Positions 41,054 to 49,772 of a DNA stretch of 64,000 bases are shown here, in pieces. The stretch is from Hungatella hathewayi (lineage in GTDB: Bacteria > Bacillota > Clostridia > Lachnospirales > Lachnospiraceae). The DNA is taken from the NCBI GenBank assembly GCA_025149285.1, contig CP102274.1:6552489-6616488 (forward strand), given 5' to 3'. A model generated the notes under the pieces. The model made no database searches. It was not told the origin of the DNA and worked only from the letters and a program-made list of their open reading frames with translations. The translations under genes were made by a program, and so were the position numbers. The stretch's first letter is position 1; every line of letters begins with the position of its first letter.

Positions 41054-41160
41054 ACTACCTCCTTGTTGTGAGCACCCGGCGGCTTTTTCTCCGCCTGTGT
41101 GCGATAACTGCCGCCTCTCAGAGACGGGAAGAAGTTCCTTTCCCTTTGAAGTGGCTTTCT
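41054..41160 (-). repeat. Intercistronic repeat element, copy C
   Basis: Upstream of the DUF378 gene. The minus strand shows TCTCTGAGAGGCGG, TTATCGCACACAG, a GGCGG/CCGCC stem-loop, then GTGCTCACAACAAGGAGG. Block order and spacing match copies A and B; sequence identity is lower at the left end. Confidence 0.6.
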
Positions 41161-41241
41161 TTTTTTATTATGGGGAAGTTTTTGGGATTTTATACACTTT
41201 GTACTAAATTAACAGACAATCTTTCGCTGTCTTACCTCACA

Positions 41242-42747
41242 TCATCTGCCCAGATGGTCAATCCGCTCCTTTATCTCATCCTCACGCCGGTTAAATAAAA
41301 GCCGCTCGTTGTACTGATAGTATCTCCCGCACTCGTATTCCTGAAGGAATTTTATGCTGTAATAATTCGTATTCAGTTCAGTGATAAACACTGCCATCTC
41401 CTGGCTGTCGCCAAAGGTTATCTCCATAAAGTCAAAGGCGTGTTCCAGCATGGCTCCGCTTTCATCAAACTGTGTCTCATATACTTCCCGCTCACGGCCG
41501 AAGTAAGACTTTACCGTCTCCCACGCTGCCTCCGGATCCGGAGTTTCCGCAAAATGGATTTCTTTTTCATACTGCTCCAGGAGATGTTCCACATCGCGAT
41601 GCAGATAATCGCTCTGACGATTTAAGAGTCCGGCCTGCCGCTTCTTTTCCCACGCCTGTTTAAATTCCTTCCTCACAGTGCAAAGGCGCGCTTCCATATC
41701 TCCGGACAGACTTCCGTCATGCAGCTTCTTTAACTCCGCCATCAGAATTTCCAGTTTTTCCGCGTCTCTTACCACCTGCTTAAATCCGCCGTTCAGCTTC
41801 GAGAGAAGGAGGCCGATCACATTCAGCTTCTCATCAAACTGGGCGCGCTTTAACTTATTAGAGAGAGTTTCCCGTACAGAACCGGATAGAATCTCATCGA
41901 TCTGATAATCGTCCTGATATTTATAATAGAGTTCCAGATAATTGGCAAAATCCCTGGCAATCTTGGGAAACTGAAGGTACTGTCCAATTACCTCGCGATC
42001 CGTTTTTTTGCCCAGCTTCTCATACACCTCAATGAGGCGTGACAAGTCTTCCCAGCCTCGCGGCGTGGCGAACAGGCGGCCGTCCACCGTTGTTTCAATC
42101 CGGCAGAACGACTCCGGTCTCGCGTTCAGATAGGAAATGATGGCAGGATGGATTGACTGTTCATACGCATACTGCTTCCATACCTCATAGTCCGGCTCTA
42201 CGTGAATCATTTTAATTCGATCCAGCGTCACCACATCAAAATCTCTTACAGATTTGTTATACTCCGGCGGATTGCCTGCTGCCGCTATGATCCAGCCCTC
42301 CGGAATCTGATGGTTTCCAAATGTCTTGCACTGTAAAAACTGCAGCATTGCAGGCGCAAGCGTCTCTGAAACGCAGTTGATCTCATCGATGAACAGAATT
42401 CCCTCCGAAAGGCCGGTCTGTTCAATCTTATTGTAAATGGACGCTACAATCTCACTCATGGTGTACTCCGTCACGCTGTACGGCGTCCCGCCGTACTCTT
42501 TCTTTACGATAAACGGCAGTCCGATCGCGCTCTGGCGGGTATGATGGGTGATGGTATAGGCTACCAGTCCAATTCCGCATTCCCGTGAGATCTGCTCCAT
42601 AATCTGCGTCTTTCCAACCCCCGGCGGCCCGATTAACAGAACCGGACGCTGGCGGACAGACGGGATTTCATAGGCGCCGTACTCGTCCTTCAGCAGATAC
42701 GCTTCAATGGTATCCTTTATTTCTTCCTTCGCTCGTTTGATATTCAT
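41242..42747 (-). CDS. MoxR-type AAA+ ATPase
   Basis: A 501-residue AAA+ protein. Walker A is GPPGVGKT at residues 40-47, Walker B ILFIDEINCV near residue 130, sensor 1 IIAAAGNPPEYN, followed by VVTLDRIKMIHV and a lid with ATPRGWEDLSRLIEV, the MoxR pattern. The C-terminal 200 residues are helical and charged, without a known family. ATG 42747 overlaps the stop of the upstream VWA gene by four bases, so the two are coupled. MoxR ATPases typically remodel complexes together with a VWA partner. Confidence 0.9.
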   Translation of the reverse strand: MNIKRAKEEIKDTIEAYLLKDEYGAYEIPSVRQRPVLLIGPPGVGKTQIMEQISRECGIGLVAYTITHHTRQSAIGLPFIVKKEYGGTPYSVTEYTMSEIVASIYNKIEQTGLSEGILFIDEINCVSETLAPAMLQFLQCKTFGNHQIPEGWIIAAAGNPPEYNKSVRDFDVVTLDRIKMIHVEPDYEVWKQYAYEQSIHPAIISYLNARPESFCRIETTVDGRLFATPRGWEDLSRLIEVYEKLGKKTDREVIGQYLQFPKIARDFANYLELYYKYQDDYQIDEILSGSVRETLSNKLKRAQFDEKLNVIGLLLSKLNGGFKQVVRDAEKLEILMAELKKLHDGSLSGDMEARLCTVRKEFKQAWEKKRQAGLLNRQSDYLHRDVEHLLEQYEKEIHFAETPDPEAAWETVKSYFGREREVYETQFDESGAMLEHAFDFMEITFGDSQEMAVFITELNTNYYSIKFLQEYECGRYYQYNERLLFNRREDEIKERIDHLGR

Positions 42748-44063
42748 AATTTGTAAATCTCCTCCTCTGTCAGGATTATTTTCATCGCCCACGCCGGAAC
42801 GGACACCTCTTCATACTGTCCTTCCACGAAGATAAACGCCGTGTCGTAGACCGGCATCCGGACAGGGTATATTCCCTTTCCGTCAGTAAAGTATAAAAGT
42901 CCTTTAAGCTTCTTAAATTTCCCCTGATTCATCAGTCCATTGACGTATTCAAAGGCCGGCCTGAAATCAGTCCCACCCAGACCGGATATGGTAAAGTTCT
43001 CCATATAGGCCTTCATCTCGTCCTGGCTGGTAATTGTCTCATCGGACCGTATCATCTCGTCACACTGAATGATGTGAACGTTGATTTTCCGAAAATAACT
43101 CTCGGATTCGCACAGCACGGAATACGTCTCCTCCAGAAAGCGCCGCACCAGATCCCCGGAACAGGACATGGAAGTGTCCACCACAATCACAAAATCTTCG
43201 ATCCTGTGAACTTCTTTTGATTCCAGCGGTTCAATCAGAGGCATATTGCCGTAAAGCTCCATTCCATACGTGTAAAACACGTAGTCGAAGGAATCCTGAT
43301 CCACCTCGTTCTCTTCCCGGAGCACGGAAAATCTGCGCAGAAACTGCTTGTAATCATACCGCTCCCGGTTTTCAACCCGCACGGCCTCCAACAGACTTCT
43401 GGAGTCCTCCGCGTCCTTCTCACCGAAGGATTCCATCTCCGTCTGCATCTTCTCTCTGTTATTCTGCCATATATTTTGACGTTCCTGACGAATCCTGGGC
43501 TCTTCTTCCTCATCCCAGCGGTCATGGTTATCCACGTAAAATTCTGCGGCTATACGCTCGTATTCGTCACCGCTTAAATTCATTTCCTGAAGCACCTTAT
43601 AAATGCCTTCCGCCGTCAATACCCTGAGCTTTTCCTTAAGCTTCGCATACACTTCCCTCCGGCAGACCGACTGGTGGCGGTACACATTCTTTACGTAAAA
43701 CTCATCAATGATGGATTCTATGGCAATGTCACAGGCCAGATTCCAGTACGGAACCGCCCGTTTTCCCCGTGTATCCAGATGGCTCAGCAGGCAGTGGAAT
43801 ACCATGTGAAGAAAAGCCCGGTTAATCAGCACTCTTCCCCGTTTATACATACTCATCAAATGCTCCGGCTGATAATAGATAAGAAATCCATCCGTCGCCA
43901 CGCCGCGCCCCTCACGGTCAGCCTCAAATCCAAGGCTGCTTAAGGCCACGTCCAGATAACGAAAGTTCAAATACAGCTCATTTCTGGAATTTGTCAGTAT
44001 ATCATGGCAAATCTGCACCTCCTCCAGTTCGCAGAGCTGCTGCTGCCGCAAAGGATCGATCAT
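42744..44063 (-). CDS. DUF2201-like protein with metallopeptidase-like and VWA domains
   Basis: A 439-residue cytosolic protein. Residues about 20-170 match the DUF2201 putative metallopeptidase region (GFLIYYQPEHL, RAFLHMVFHCLLSHLDTRG, YWNLACDIAIESIIDE). The usual HExxH site reads HMVFH at 86-90, so the catalytic Glu is replaced by Met. Residues about 285-435 form a von Willebrand A fold with an intact metal site DTSMS (296-300) and later GLGGTD and FTDG. The middle is charged and helical. ATG 44063 is used. It is translated together with the MoxR ATPase. Confidence 0.86.
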   Translation of the reverse strand: MIDPLRQQQLCELEEVQICHDILTNSRNELYLNFRYLDVALSSLGFEADREGRGVATDGFLIYYQPEHLMSMYKRGRVLINRAFLHMVFHCLLSHLDTRGKRAVPYWNLACDIAIESIIDEFYVKNVYRHQSVCRREVYAKLKEKLRVLTAEGIYKVLQEMNLSGDEYERIAAEFYVDNHDRWDEEEEPRIRQERQNIWQNNREKMQTEMESFGEKDAEDSRSLLEAVRVENRERYDYKQFLRRFSVLREENEVDQDSFDYVFYTYGMELYGNMPLIEPLESKEVHRIEDFVIVVDTSMSCSGDLVRRFLEETYSVLCESESYFRKINVHIIQCDEMIRSDETITSQDEMKAYMENFTISGLGGTDFRPAFEYVNGLMNQGKFKKLKGLLYFTDGKGIYPVRMPVYDTAFIFVEGQYEEVSVPAWAMKIILTEEEIYKL

Positions 44064-44100
44064 ACGGCTTCACCTGCCTTTCTCAGTTTCTCTTAATAGT

Positions 44101-45129
44101 CTACAATGAAAATGTTCTCTTTTTTACAGGAAAGCGCCGATGGCGCAAATCCATCAGACCGCTCAGGGCTTCCGTCTCGCCCTTCCTGCCGGCCAGTTCG
44201 ATCATCTCATCCAGCGTTTCCTTCCGTTCCCCATAACGGTCTGCCAGCCAGAAAAACGTCTCCGTGTCTCCCTCTGACAACGCCCATTCCGCGGCTCCTC
44301 CCATATGTTCCTTCAAATATTCCTCGTACGCCCCGCGATGCTGTTCCATCAATTCGGCGGGATACCTAAGCCGCCCCATGACAAGCGCACAGACGACCCA
44401 CTCCGGCTCCTGGACTTTTATATGGGGAAACAGCGCGTCGTATTTGGAAAACCGGAAATCGGTCTGCTCAAAACAGTAACGGTACATGTGGCCGCAGCCG
44501 TGCATTTCCCTCATGATGATGCGGGCTGGTGTATTTTCCACGGATTCTTCAAACATCTCCGGAAATACCAGCTTTGCCTGGAGAACCGGATCCTTTGCGG
44601 GTGCTTCCGATTCCACATAGTAGTTGACATAAAGTTCCTGTCTCAGTTCCGAAATCATTTCTTTCAAACAGGAACGGCGGTGCAGAACTATGTGAATATC
44701 CATGTGTCTGATACTGGTGCATCCTGTAAACAGACCGGAGCCCACATCTTCGATCGCACTCCAGCACCGGATGGTACCCAGTTCAAAGCAGTTATAGAAT
44801 GCGTAGTTGCCGATTTTTTTAATCGTGCGCGGAAGAATGATTTCTTTTAAGTGACCGCAGCATGCCACAGGCGGAAGCTCTTCTGCTTCCACAGTGCCGG
44901 TTTCTGTCCCCGCTTCCATCCCATGCTTTGCTTTTCCTTCAGCATCGGCCAGCAGAATCGTTCCTGCCGCCTTTAACATTTCCCGCCGTCCCCAGCCCTC
45001 GGAAAAAGCGTACGCTGCCAGCTCTGTTACCGGTTTTCCGTCTATCGTCTCAGGAATCTCGACCAGACCATCGTAGCTTCTGCAGCCGAGTATCGCGATT
45101 GTTTCGTTCTTAATCTGATATAAAAACAT
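44101..45129 (-). CDS. BspA-like leucine-rich-repeat protein with C-terminal helical region
   Basis: A 342-residue protein without a signal peptide. Residues about 1-150 hold BspA-type LRR_5 repeats (VEIPETIDGKPVTELAAYAF, LKEIILPRTIKKIGNYAFYNC, CTSIRHMDIHIV). Residues about 190-342 are a helical region with YAEL/EEYLKEHMG-like and ankyrin-like segments (AAEWALSEGDTETFFWLADRYG, KGETEALSGLMDLRHR). It is first in the operon, 37 bp before the VWA gene. Cytosolic location and the operon suggest an adaptor or substrate-recognition role for the VWA/MoxR pair (inference). Confidence 0.82.
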   Translation of the reverse strand: MFLYQIKNETIAILGCRSYDGLVEIPETIDGKPVTELAAYAFSEGWGRREMLKAAGTILLADAEGKAKHGMEAGTETGTVEAEELPPVACCGHLKEIILPRTIKKIGNYAFYNCFELGTIRCWSAIEDVGSGLFTGCTSIRHMDIHIVLHRRSCLKEMISELRQELYVNYYVESEAPAKDPVLQAKLVFPEMFEESVENTPARIIMREMHGCGHMYRYCFEQTDFRFSKYDALFPHIKVQEPEWVVCALVMGRLRYPAELMEQHRGAYEEYLKEHMGGAAEWALSEGDTETFFWLADRYGERKETLDEMIELAGRKGETEALSGLMDLRHRRFPVKKRTFSL

Positions 45130-45148
45130 GAAAAAGACGTCCTGCCTT

Positions 45149-45212
45149 TCTGTTATACATATCTGGAGTTATAAATAGTACGATTGACTGTATAACAGAT
45201 GAATATAACAGA
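45149..45212. promoter_or_regulatory. Repeated 9-mer sites before the LRR/VWA/MoxR operon
   Basis: TATAACAGA occurs at 45191-45199 and 45204-45212, and its inverted form TCTGTTATA at 45149-45157. CTGTTATAC and GTATAACAG form 9-bp inverted arms 31 bp apart. They could be operator sites or chance. Confidence 0.4.
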
Positions 45213-45245
45213 AACAGCCGGGAATTGCAATGGATAAATTTTCAC

Positions 45246-45272
45246 TTGACAAACCAAAAAGAAAGGTATAAC
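45246..45272 (+). promoter_or_regulatory. Promoter of the thrS T-box transcript
   Basis: TTGACA at 45246-45251, a 15-bp spacer, then TATAAC at 45267-45272; a TAACCT at 17 bp is the alternative -10. Confidence 0.6.
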
Positions 45273-45545
45273 CTAAGAATCATAAAAGCAAAACAAACTG
45301 CAACGACGGAACCAGTACCCATCTTAAGTGCGTGACAGAGAGAAACGGCATACCTGCTGAAAGCCGTTTTCCGTACAGTATGGCGAACACCACTCCCGAG
45401 CACCGGCAAACCAATGGCGGCGTATCTTCTGCGTTAAGGAAGCAGTGTCTCACGTTTGGACACGAGTGAAAAATCAAGGTGGAACCGTGCATCCGATATT
45501 CATGCACCCTTGGACAGGATTATTCTGTTCAGGGGTGTTTTTTGT
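45273..45545 (+). promoter_or_regulatory. T-box leader controlling thrS
   Basis: The long untranslated leader contains the T-box core AATCAAGGTGGAACCGTGC at 45472-45490, then a terminator. In stem I, GAACACCACT fits a specifier loop with the threonine codon ACC at 45389-45391, followed by A. By family knowledge, uncharged tRNA-Thr binds here and allows read-through into thrS. Confidence 0.94.
45505..45543 (+). terminator. T-box terminator before thrS
   Basis: CACCCTTGGACAG (45505-45517) pairs with CTGTTCAGGGGTG (45525-45537), followed by six T. The antiterminator would use the T-box core instead. Confidence 0.9.
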
Positions 45546-45568
45546 TAAATTAAATAAGGAGGATCATC

Positions 45569-47470
45569 ATGAAAGTAACGTTAAAAAATGAAGAAGTGAA
45601 AGAATTTGACAGCCCGCTGTCCGTGTACGAGATCGCGGCATCCTTAAGCGCCGGTCTGGCAAAAAAGGCGTGCGCCGCGGAGATCGATGGAACCCCGGCG
45701 GATCTTCGCACCGTTGTCGCCAGCGACTGCGCGCTCACGATTTTGACTTTTGATGACGAAGGCGGCAGGGCAGCCTTCCATCATACCACATCCCACATAC
45801 TGGCGCAGGCTGTTAAACGGCTGTTCCCGGAGACAAAGCTTGCTATCGGGCCGTCGATCACAGACGGATTTTACTATGACTTCGACCGCCCGGAACCATT
45901 TTCTCCGGAAGACTTAGAGGCTCTGGAGACGGAGATGAAGAAGATCGTAAAGGAAGATTTGAAGCTGGAATATTTTACACTTCCGCGAAAGGAAGCCATC
46001 GCCCTTATGCAGGAAAAGGATGAACCCTATAAGGTCGAACTCATCGAAGATCTTCCGGAAGAAGAAATCATCAGCTTTTACCGTCAGGGTGAGTATACCG
46101 ATCTCTGTGCGGGACCGCATTTAATGACAACAGGGCCTGTGAAGGCATTTAAGCTGACCTCCATCGCCGGCGCCTACTGGCGCGGTGACGAGCACAATAA
46201 GATGCTGACCAGAATCTATGGTACCTCGTTTCCAAAGGCTTCCGATCTGGAGGCCTATCTGACCAGAATCGAAGAGGCGAAAAAACGTGACCACCGGAAA
46301 CTTGGAAAAGAACTGGGTCTGTTTACCATCATGGATGAAGGCCCGGGATTTCCATTTTTCCTTCCAAAGGGCATGGTACTGAAAAATGCTCTGACAAACT
46401 TCTGGCGTGAAATCCACGAGCGCGAGGGATATGTGGAAATCGCTACTCCCATCATGTTAAACCGCTCTCTGTGGGAGACCTCCGGACACTGGGATCACTA
46501 TAAAGAAAACATGTACACGACGACCATTGATGATACGGAATTCGCCATCAAACCCATGAACTGCCCCGGAAGTATGCTGGTTTACAAATCCCAGCCCCGC
46601 TCCTACCGCGATCTGCCGCTGCGCATGGGAGAACTCGGTCTGGTACACCGCCACGAAAAATCCGGCGCGCTCCACGGCCTCATGCGGGTTCGCTGTTTTA
46701 CGCAGGACGATGCCCATATTTATATGACGCCGGAACAGATAACCGATGAAATCAAGGGTGTGGTCCGTCTCATTGATGAAGTCTACAACATGTTCGGCTT
46801 CAAGTACCACGTGGAACTCTCCACCCGCCCGGAAGACAGCATGGGCAGCGACGAAGACTGGGAGATGGCGACAAACAGCTTAAGAGAAGCGCTGGATGAG
46901 ATGGGATATGACTATATTATAAACGAAGGAGACGGCGCCTTTTACGGACCGAAGATCGACTTCCACTTAGAGGATTCCTTAGGCCGTACCTGGCAGTGCG
47001 GTACCATTCAGCTTGATTTCCAGCTTCCGCTGCGGTTTGAAGCGGAATATACGGGTGCGGATGGCGAGAAACACCGTCCAATTATGATTCACAGAGTGCT
47101 GCTGGGTTCCATTGAGCGTTTCATCGGTATTCTGATCGAACATTATGCAGGAAAATTCCCGGCATGGCTGGCTCCCGTTCAGGTAAAGGTACTTCCGATC
47201 TCCGACAAGAACGCGGCATATGCAAAAGATGTATACAATACCTTAAAGAAGAACCACATTCGCTGTGAGATCGATGAGCGCCCGGAAAAGATCGGCTACA
47301 AAATTCGTGAGGCCCAGCTTGAAAAAGTTCCGTATATGCTGGTTGCTGGCGCGAAAGAGGAGGAAAATCATACGGTAGCAGTCCGCTACCGTGACTCCGG
47401 TGAGAATGTCACCATGTCAGTGGAAGACTTTGCTGAAATGCTGAAGAAAGAAATAGAAGAGCGGAAATAA
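45569..47470 (+). CDS. thrS: Threonyl-tRNA synthetase
   Basis: A 633-residue class II tRNA synthetase charging tRNA-Thr. Domains in order are TGS (about 1-60), the editing/SAD region (HHTTSHILAQAVKRLFP, YTDLCAGPHL), the catalytic core with the zinc ligand Cys in MNCPGSMLVYKSQPRSYRDLPLR and motif 2 RVRCFTQDDAHIYMTP, motif 3 VLLGSIERFIGILIEHYAGKFP, and the anticodon-binding domain (about 535-633). Length is normal. AAGGAGG precedes ATG 45569. Expression is under the T-box leader. Confidence 0.97.
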   Translation: MKVTLKNEEVKEFDSPLSVYEIAASLSAGLAKKACAAEIDGTPADLRTVVASDCALTILTFDDEGGRAAFHHTTSHILAQAVKRLFPETKLAIGPSITDGFYYDFDRPEPFSPEDLEALETEMKKIVKEDLKLEYFTLPRKEAIALMQEKDEPYKVELIEDLPEEEIISFYRQGEYTDLCAGPHLMTTGPVKAFKLTSIAGAYWRGDEHNKMLTRIYGTSFPKASDLEAYLTRIEEAKKRDHRKLGKELGLFTIMDEGPGFPFFLPKGMVLKNALTNFWREIHEREGYVEIATPIMLNRSLWETSGHWDHYKENMYTTTIDDTEFAIKPMNCPGSMLVYKSQPRSYRDLPLRMGELGLVHRHEKSGALHGLMRVRCFTQDDAHIYMTPEQITDEIKGVVRLIDEVYNMFGFKYHVELSTRPEDSMGSDEDWEMATNSLREALDEMGYDYIINEGDGAFYGPKIDFHLEDSLGRTWQCGTIQLDFQLPLRFEAEYTGADGEKHRPIMIHRVLLGSIERFIGILIEHYAGKFPAWLAPVQVKVLPISDKNAAYAKDVYNTLKKNHIRCEIDERPEKIGYKIREAQLEKVPYMLVAGAKEEENHTVAVRYRDSGENVTMSVEDFAEMLKKEIEERK

Positions 47471-47476
47471 CCGTGA

Positions 47477-47520
47477 AACAGGGAGGCTGGGGCATATAAC
47501 GCCCTCCTCCCTGTTCTTTT
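47477..47520 (+). terminator. Terminator after thrS
   Basis: AACAGGGAGG pairs with CCTCCCTGTT around a 19-nt loop, followed by CTTTTA. Confidence 0.8.
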
Positions 47521-48184
47521 ATTCACTCAATGCAGGATCATAATACGCGCCTGTGTCGTCCAGTTCATACCCATCCGGCGTGACTGTATTGGTCAGCATT
47601 GCTCCATCCGGCCCGGCATAGTACCAGCAGAACCAGCCTTTCAGCCATTGGTTTGCAGCCATGATACCGTCTTCTCCAAAATAATAACGCTTTCCCTTAT
47701 CCATCAGCCAGGCACTGCTTAAAAAGCTGCCATCGCCCTTTTTATATTTCCAATGGTCGTTTTCCTGTATCCAGCCACCGTCTATGGTACCGTCTCCTCT
47801 GTCGTTCATAACATAAAAGGTTCCCATATTCACAGCTGCTCCGCTGGGCACCACGACGATCAGCTGAGCCTTTCCGGCATTTTTCGCATGGTAACGAATC
47901 ATATTGAGGCCTTCCTCATTCAGCACAATTTCTGCTGTTATGACGTTCATATCGGTGGTCCTTATGGCGGCGCGGCGCACCCAGCCGCTTTCCGATTTTG
48001 TGAGGATCATTTCTCCGTCAGTTCCCGCCATCACAGTCGTTCCATCATACAGGAAGGCTCCCGCCTCCTCTGAGCTGATCTCAAAGTATTCTCCCGATGT
48101 CTCAAAACCGTACGCATTTACCGGCGCCATAGCCAGGGCTGCCGTAATCAGCAGTGCCGCAAGGCATTTTCCTTTTCTCATCAT
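47519..48184 (-). CDS. Secreted protein with cell-wall-binding (choline-binding-type) repeats
   Basis: A 221-residue secreted protein. The signal peptide ends NAYG near residue 25. Residues about 30-130 are an unrecognised beta-type domain. Residues about 135-215 hold several CW-binding repeats (GGWIQENDHWKYKKGDGSF, AWLMDKGKRYYFGEDGIMA, NQWLKGWFCWYYAGPDGAML), each with the Trp-Tyr-Tyr-Gly pattern that binds teichoic acid choline or glucan. Its role is probably surface attachment; no catalytic domain is visible. AGGAGG precedes ATG 48184. Confidence 0.85.
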   Translation of the reverse strand: MMRKGKCLAALLITAALAMAPVNAYGFETSGEYFEISSEEAGAFLYDGTTVMAGTDGEMILTKSESGWVRRAAIRTTDMNVITAEIVLNEEGLNMIRYHAKNAGKAQLIVVVPSGAAVNMGTFYVMNDRGDGTIDGGWIQENDHWKYKKGDGSFLSSAWLMDKGKRYYFGEDGIMAANQWLKGWFCWYYAGPDGAMLTNTVTPDGYELDDTGAYYDPALSE

Positions 48185-48280
48185 AACATCCCTCCTGAGC
48201 AGATAAAAATGGTTACATGGATTACATTTCTTTAATTATACCACTATTCAGGAGTTATTGAAGATGAATACAGAAAATAA

Positions 48281-49426
48281 TTACTTTTTTACCTTATTTA
48301 TTTCAAACATATCTGCCAGCAGCAGCCAGTTTGCCCGGAAGAAGTTCATAATCTGCCAGTAACCGGCTCCGGAAAGGCCGTATTCTTTTATTAAATCAAA
48401 TTTTGCCTTCAGGCTTCGAACATCTTCAAACCACACTTCGTGCTGGATTCCATACTGCCAGTAACGGAAATACGGCGTCATTGCCGTCTCATCAAACTGG
48501 ATAGGCACACCGTGATCAATGGCAGTTTCTATGGCCTGAAGGTTATTGATTGTCTCCGCCTTTGTCACGCCCTGCTCGTAGGGAAGAGACCAGTCATAAC
48601 CGTAATTGGGGATTCCCAGGCTGATCTTTTCCGCCGGTATTTCCGTCAGGGCGTACTCAGCTACGCGTCTGACCATATTGATCGGAGCTACGGCCATGGG
48701 TGGGCCATAGGTGTACCCCCATTCATACGTCATCAGCAAGACCCGGTTGGCCGCCTCTCCCAGCAGTCGGTAATCGATCCCTTCATAGAGCAGCCCCCTC
48801 TGATCTCTGGCCGTCTTAGGAGCCAGCGCAACGCTTACCTGATATCCGAACAGATTCATCACCTGTCTCACAAGCTTGACAAATTCCGCATACTCCACCC
48901 GGTCCTCGGCCAGTACGTATTCAAAATCAATATCCACTCCGCCGTAGCCTTTCTGTGTCATGGTTCGCCCCAGTTCCCATATGAGAGTCTTCTGCACATC
49001 GGGACTGCGCACCAGCGTCGTCACCAGATTATTGTTGAATCTCCCATCCTCTCCGAGAGGCGTCAGTGTCAGGACAGGCCGCACTCCGGCTGCCGCAGCC
49101 GCAGTTACCATCCAGCTGTCATCAGCCAACGGGGGAACTAAGTCCCCCTCCGTCGTAAATCCATAGGAAAAGACAGATAGATCCGTCAGATAAGGGCGCG
49201 TCCAGTCCAAAGTTTCCGGGTTAATAAACGGATATGCGTACCCATTTACGTGCAGAGGGCTCTTTTCTTTTCCGTTTCTTTCATTATCCAGTAAAAGCGC
49301 CTGACCCACGGCCAGGCGATATGGATATACAATCTGATTGTCCCACAGAAGCGTACTCACGGGAATCCCGGCTTCCGCGGCTATGGAATCTACATTATCT
49401 CCGCTTTTTACAACATATATCTGCAT
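48281..49426 (-). CDS. LysM-GH18 protein, spore-cortex hydrolase (YaaH/SleL)-like
   Basis: A 381-residue protein. One LysM peptidoglycan-binding repeat occupies residues 1-50 (QIYVVKSGDNVDSIAAEAGIPVSTLLWDNQI). A glycoside hydrolase family 18 domain occupies about 60-370, with the catalytic DxDxE as GGVDIDFEYV and further signatures VALAPKT, MTYEWGYTYGPP and SLGIPNYGYDW. The usual SleL-type protein has two LysM repeats; only one is visible here and there is no signal peptide, as for spore-coat cortex enzymes. So it probably cuts cortex N-acetylglucosamine links in germination (inference from family). AAGGA precedes ATG 49426. Confidence 0.9.
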   Translation of the reverse strand: MQIYVVKSGDNVDSIAAEAGIPVSTLLWDNQIVYPYRLAVGQALLLDNERNGKEKSPLHVNGYAYPFINPETLDWTRPYLTDLSVFSYGFTTEGDLVPPLADDSWMVTAAAAAGVRPVLTLTPLGEDGRFNNNLVTTLVRSPDVQKTLIWELGRTMTQKGYGGVDIDFEYVLAEDRVEYAEFVKLVRQVMNLFGYQVSVALAPKTARDQRGLLYEGIDYRLLGEAANRVLLMTYEWGYTYGPPMAVAPINMVRRVAEYALTEIPAEKISLGIPNYGYDWSLPYEQGVTKAETINNLQAIETAIDHGVPIQFDETAMTPYFRYWQYGIQHEVWFEDVRSLKAKFDLIKEYGLSGAGYWQIMNFFRANWLLLADMFEINKVKK

Positions 49427-49772
49427 GTCAGCATCCTTCTATCTGTATTACTACAATATATGCCTCCTCCCTCAAAAACTGCCCGTAACTTTTACAGTTC
49501 TCTTCCACGCCAACTCATGAAATTATCAGTAACAATCTGAAATTCCCATCGTTGTGCCGTGTCCCCGGATTTCTTAAAATAATATTGTAAGTTTCACATC
49601 AATTTATGGACCCAGCAATGGGGAGGGGGCCATCCTTCTGTGCCATATCCATATATTCAGCCGGATCTGCAACAGGTTTTCTGTCACCGACGGGAAAAGT
49701 CCCTCTTTTGCCGTTATGATCTGCAGCTCTTCAGCCGGATACGACACAAGAACATGGAAAAGGAGCGATTAT
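49427..49772. other. Divergent intergenic region between LysM-GH18 and GH2 genes
   Basis: Region of 346 bp. The only notable item is a direct repeat TTCAGCCGGAT at about 49658 and 49731. I see no convincing promoter pair, riboswitch or small gene. Confidence 0.4.

Noticed and set aside
49427..49772. Possible riboswitch in the GH2 upstream region
   Set aside because: No known aptamer pattern was recognised; only a short direct repeat is visible.
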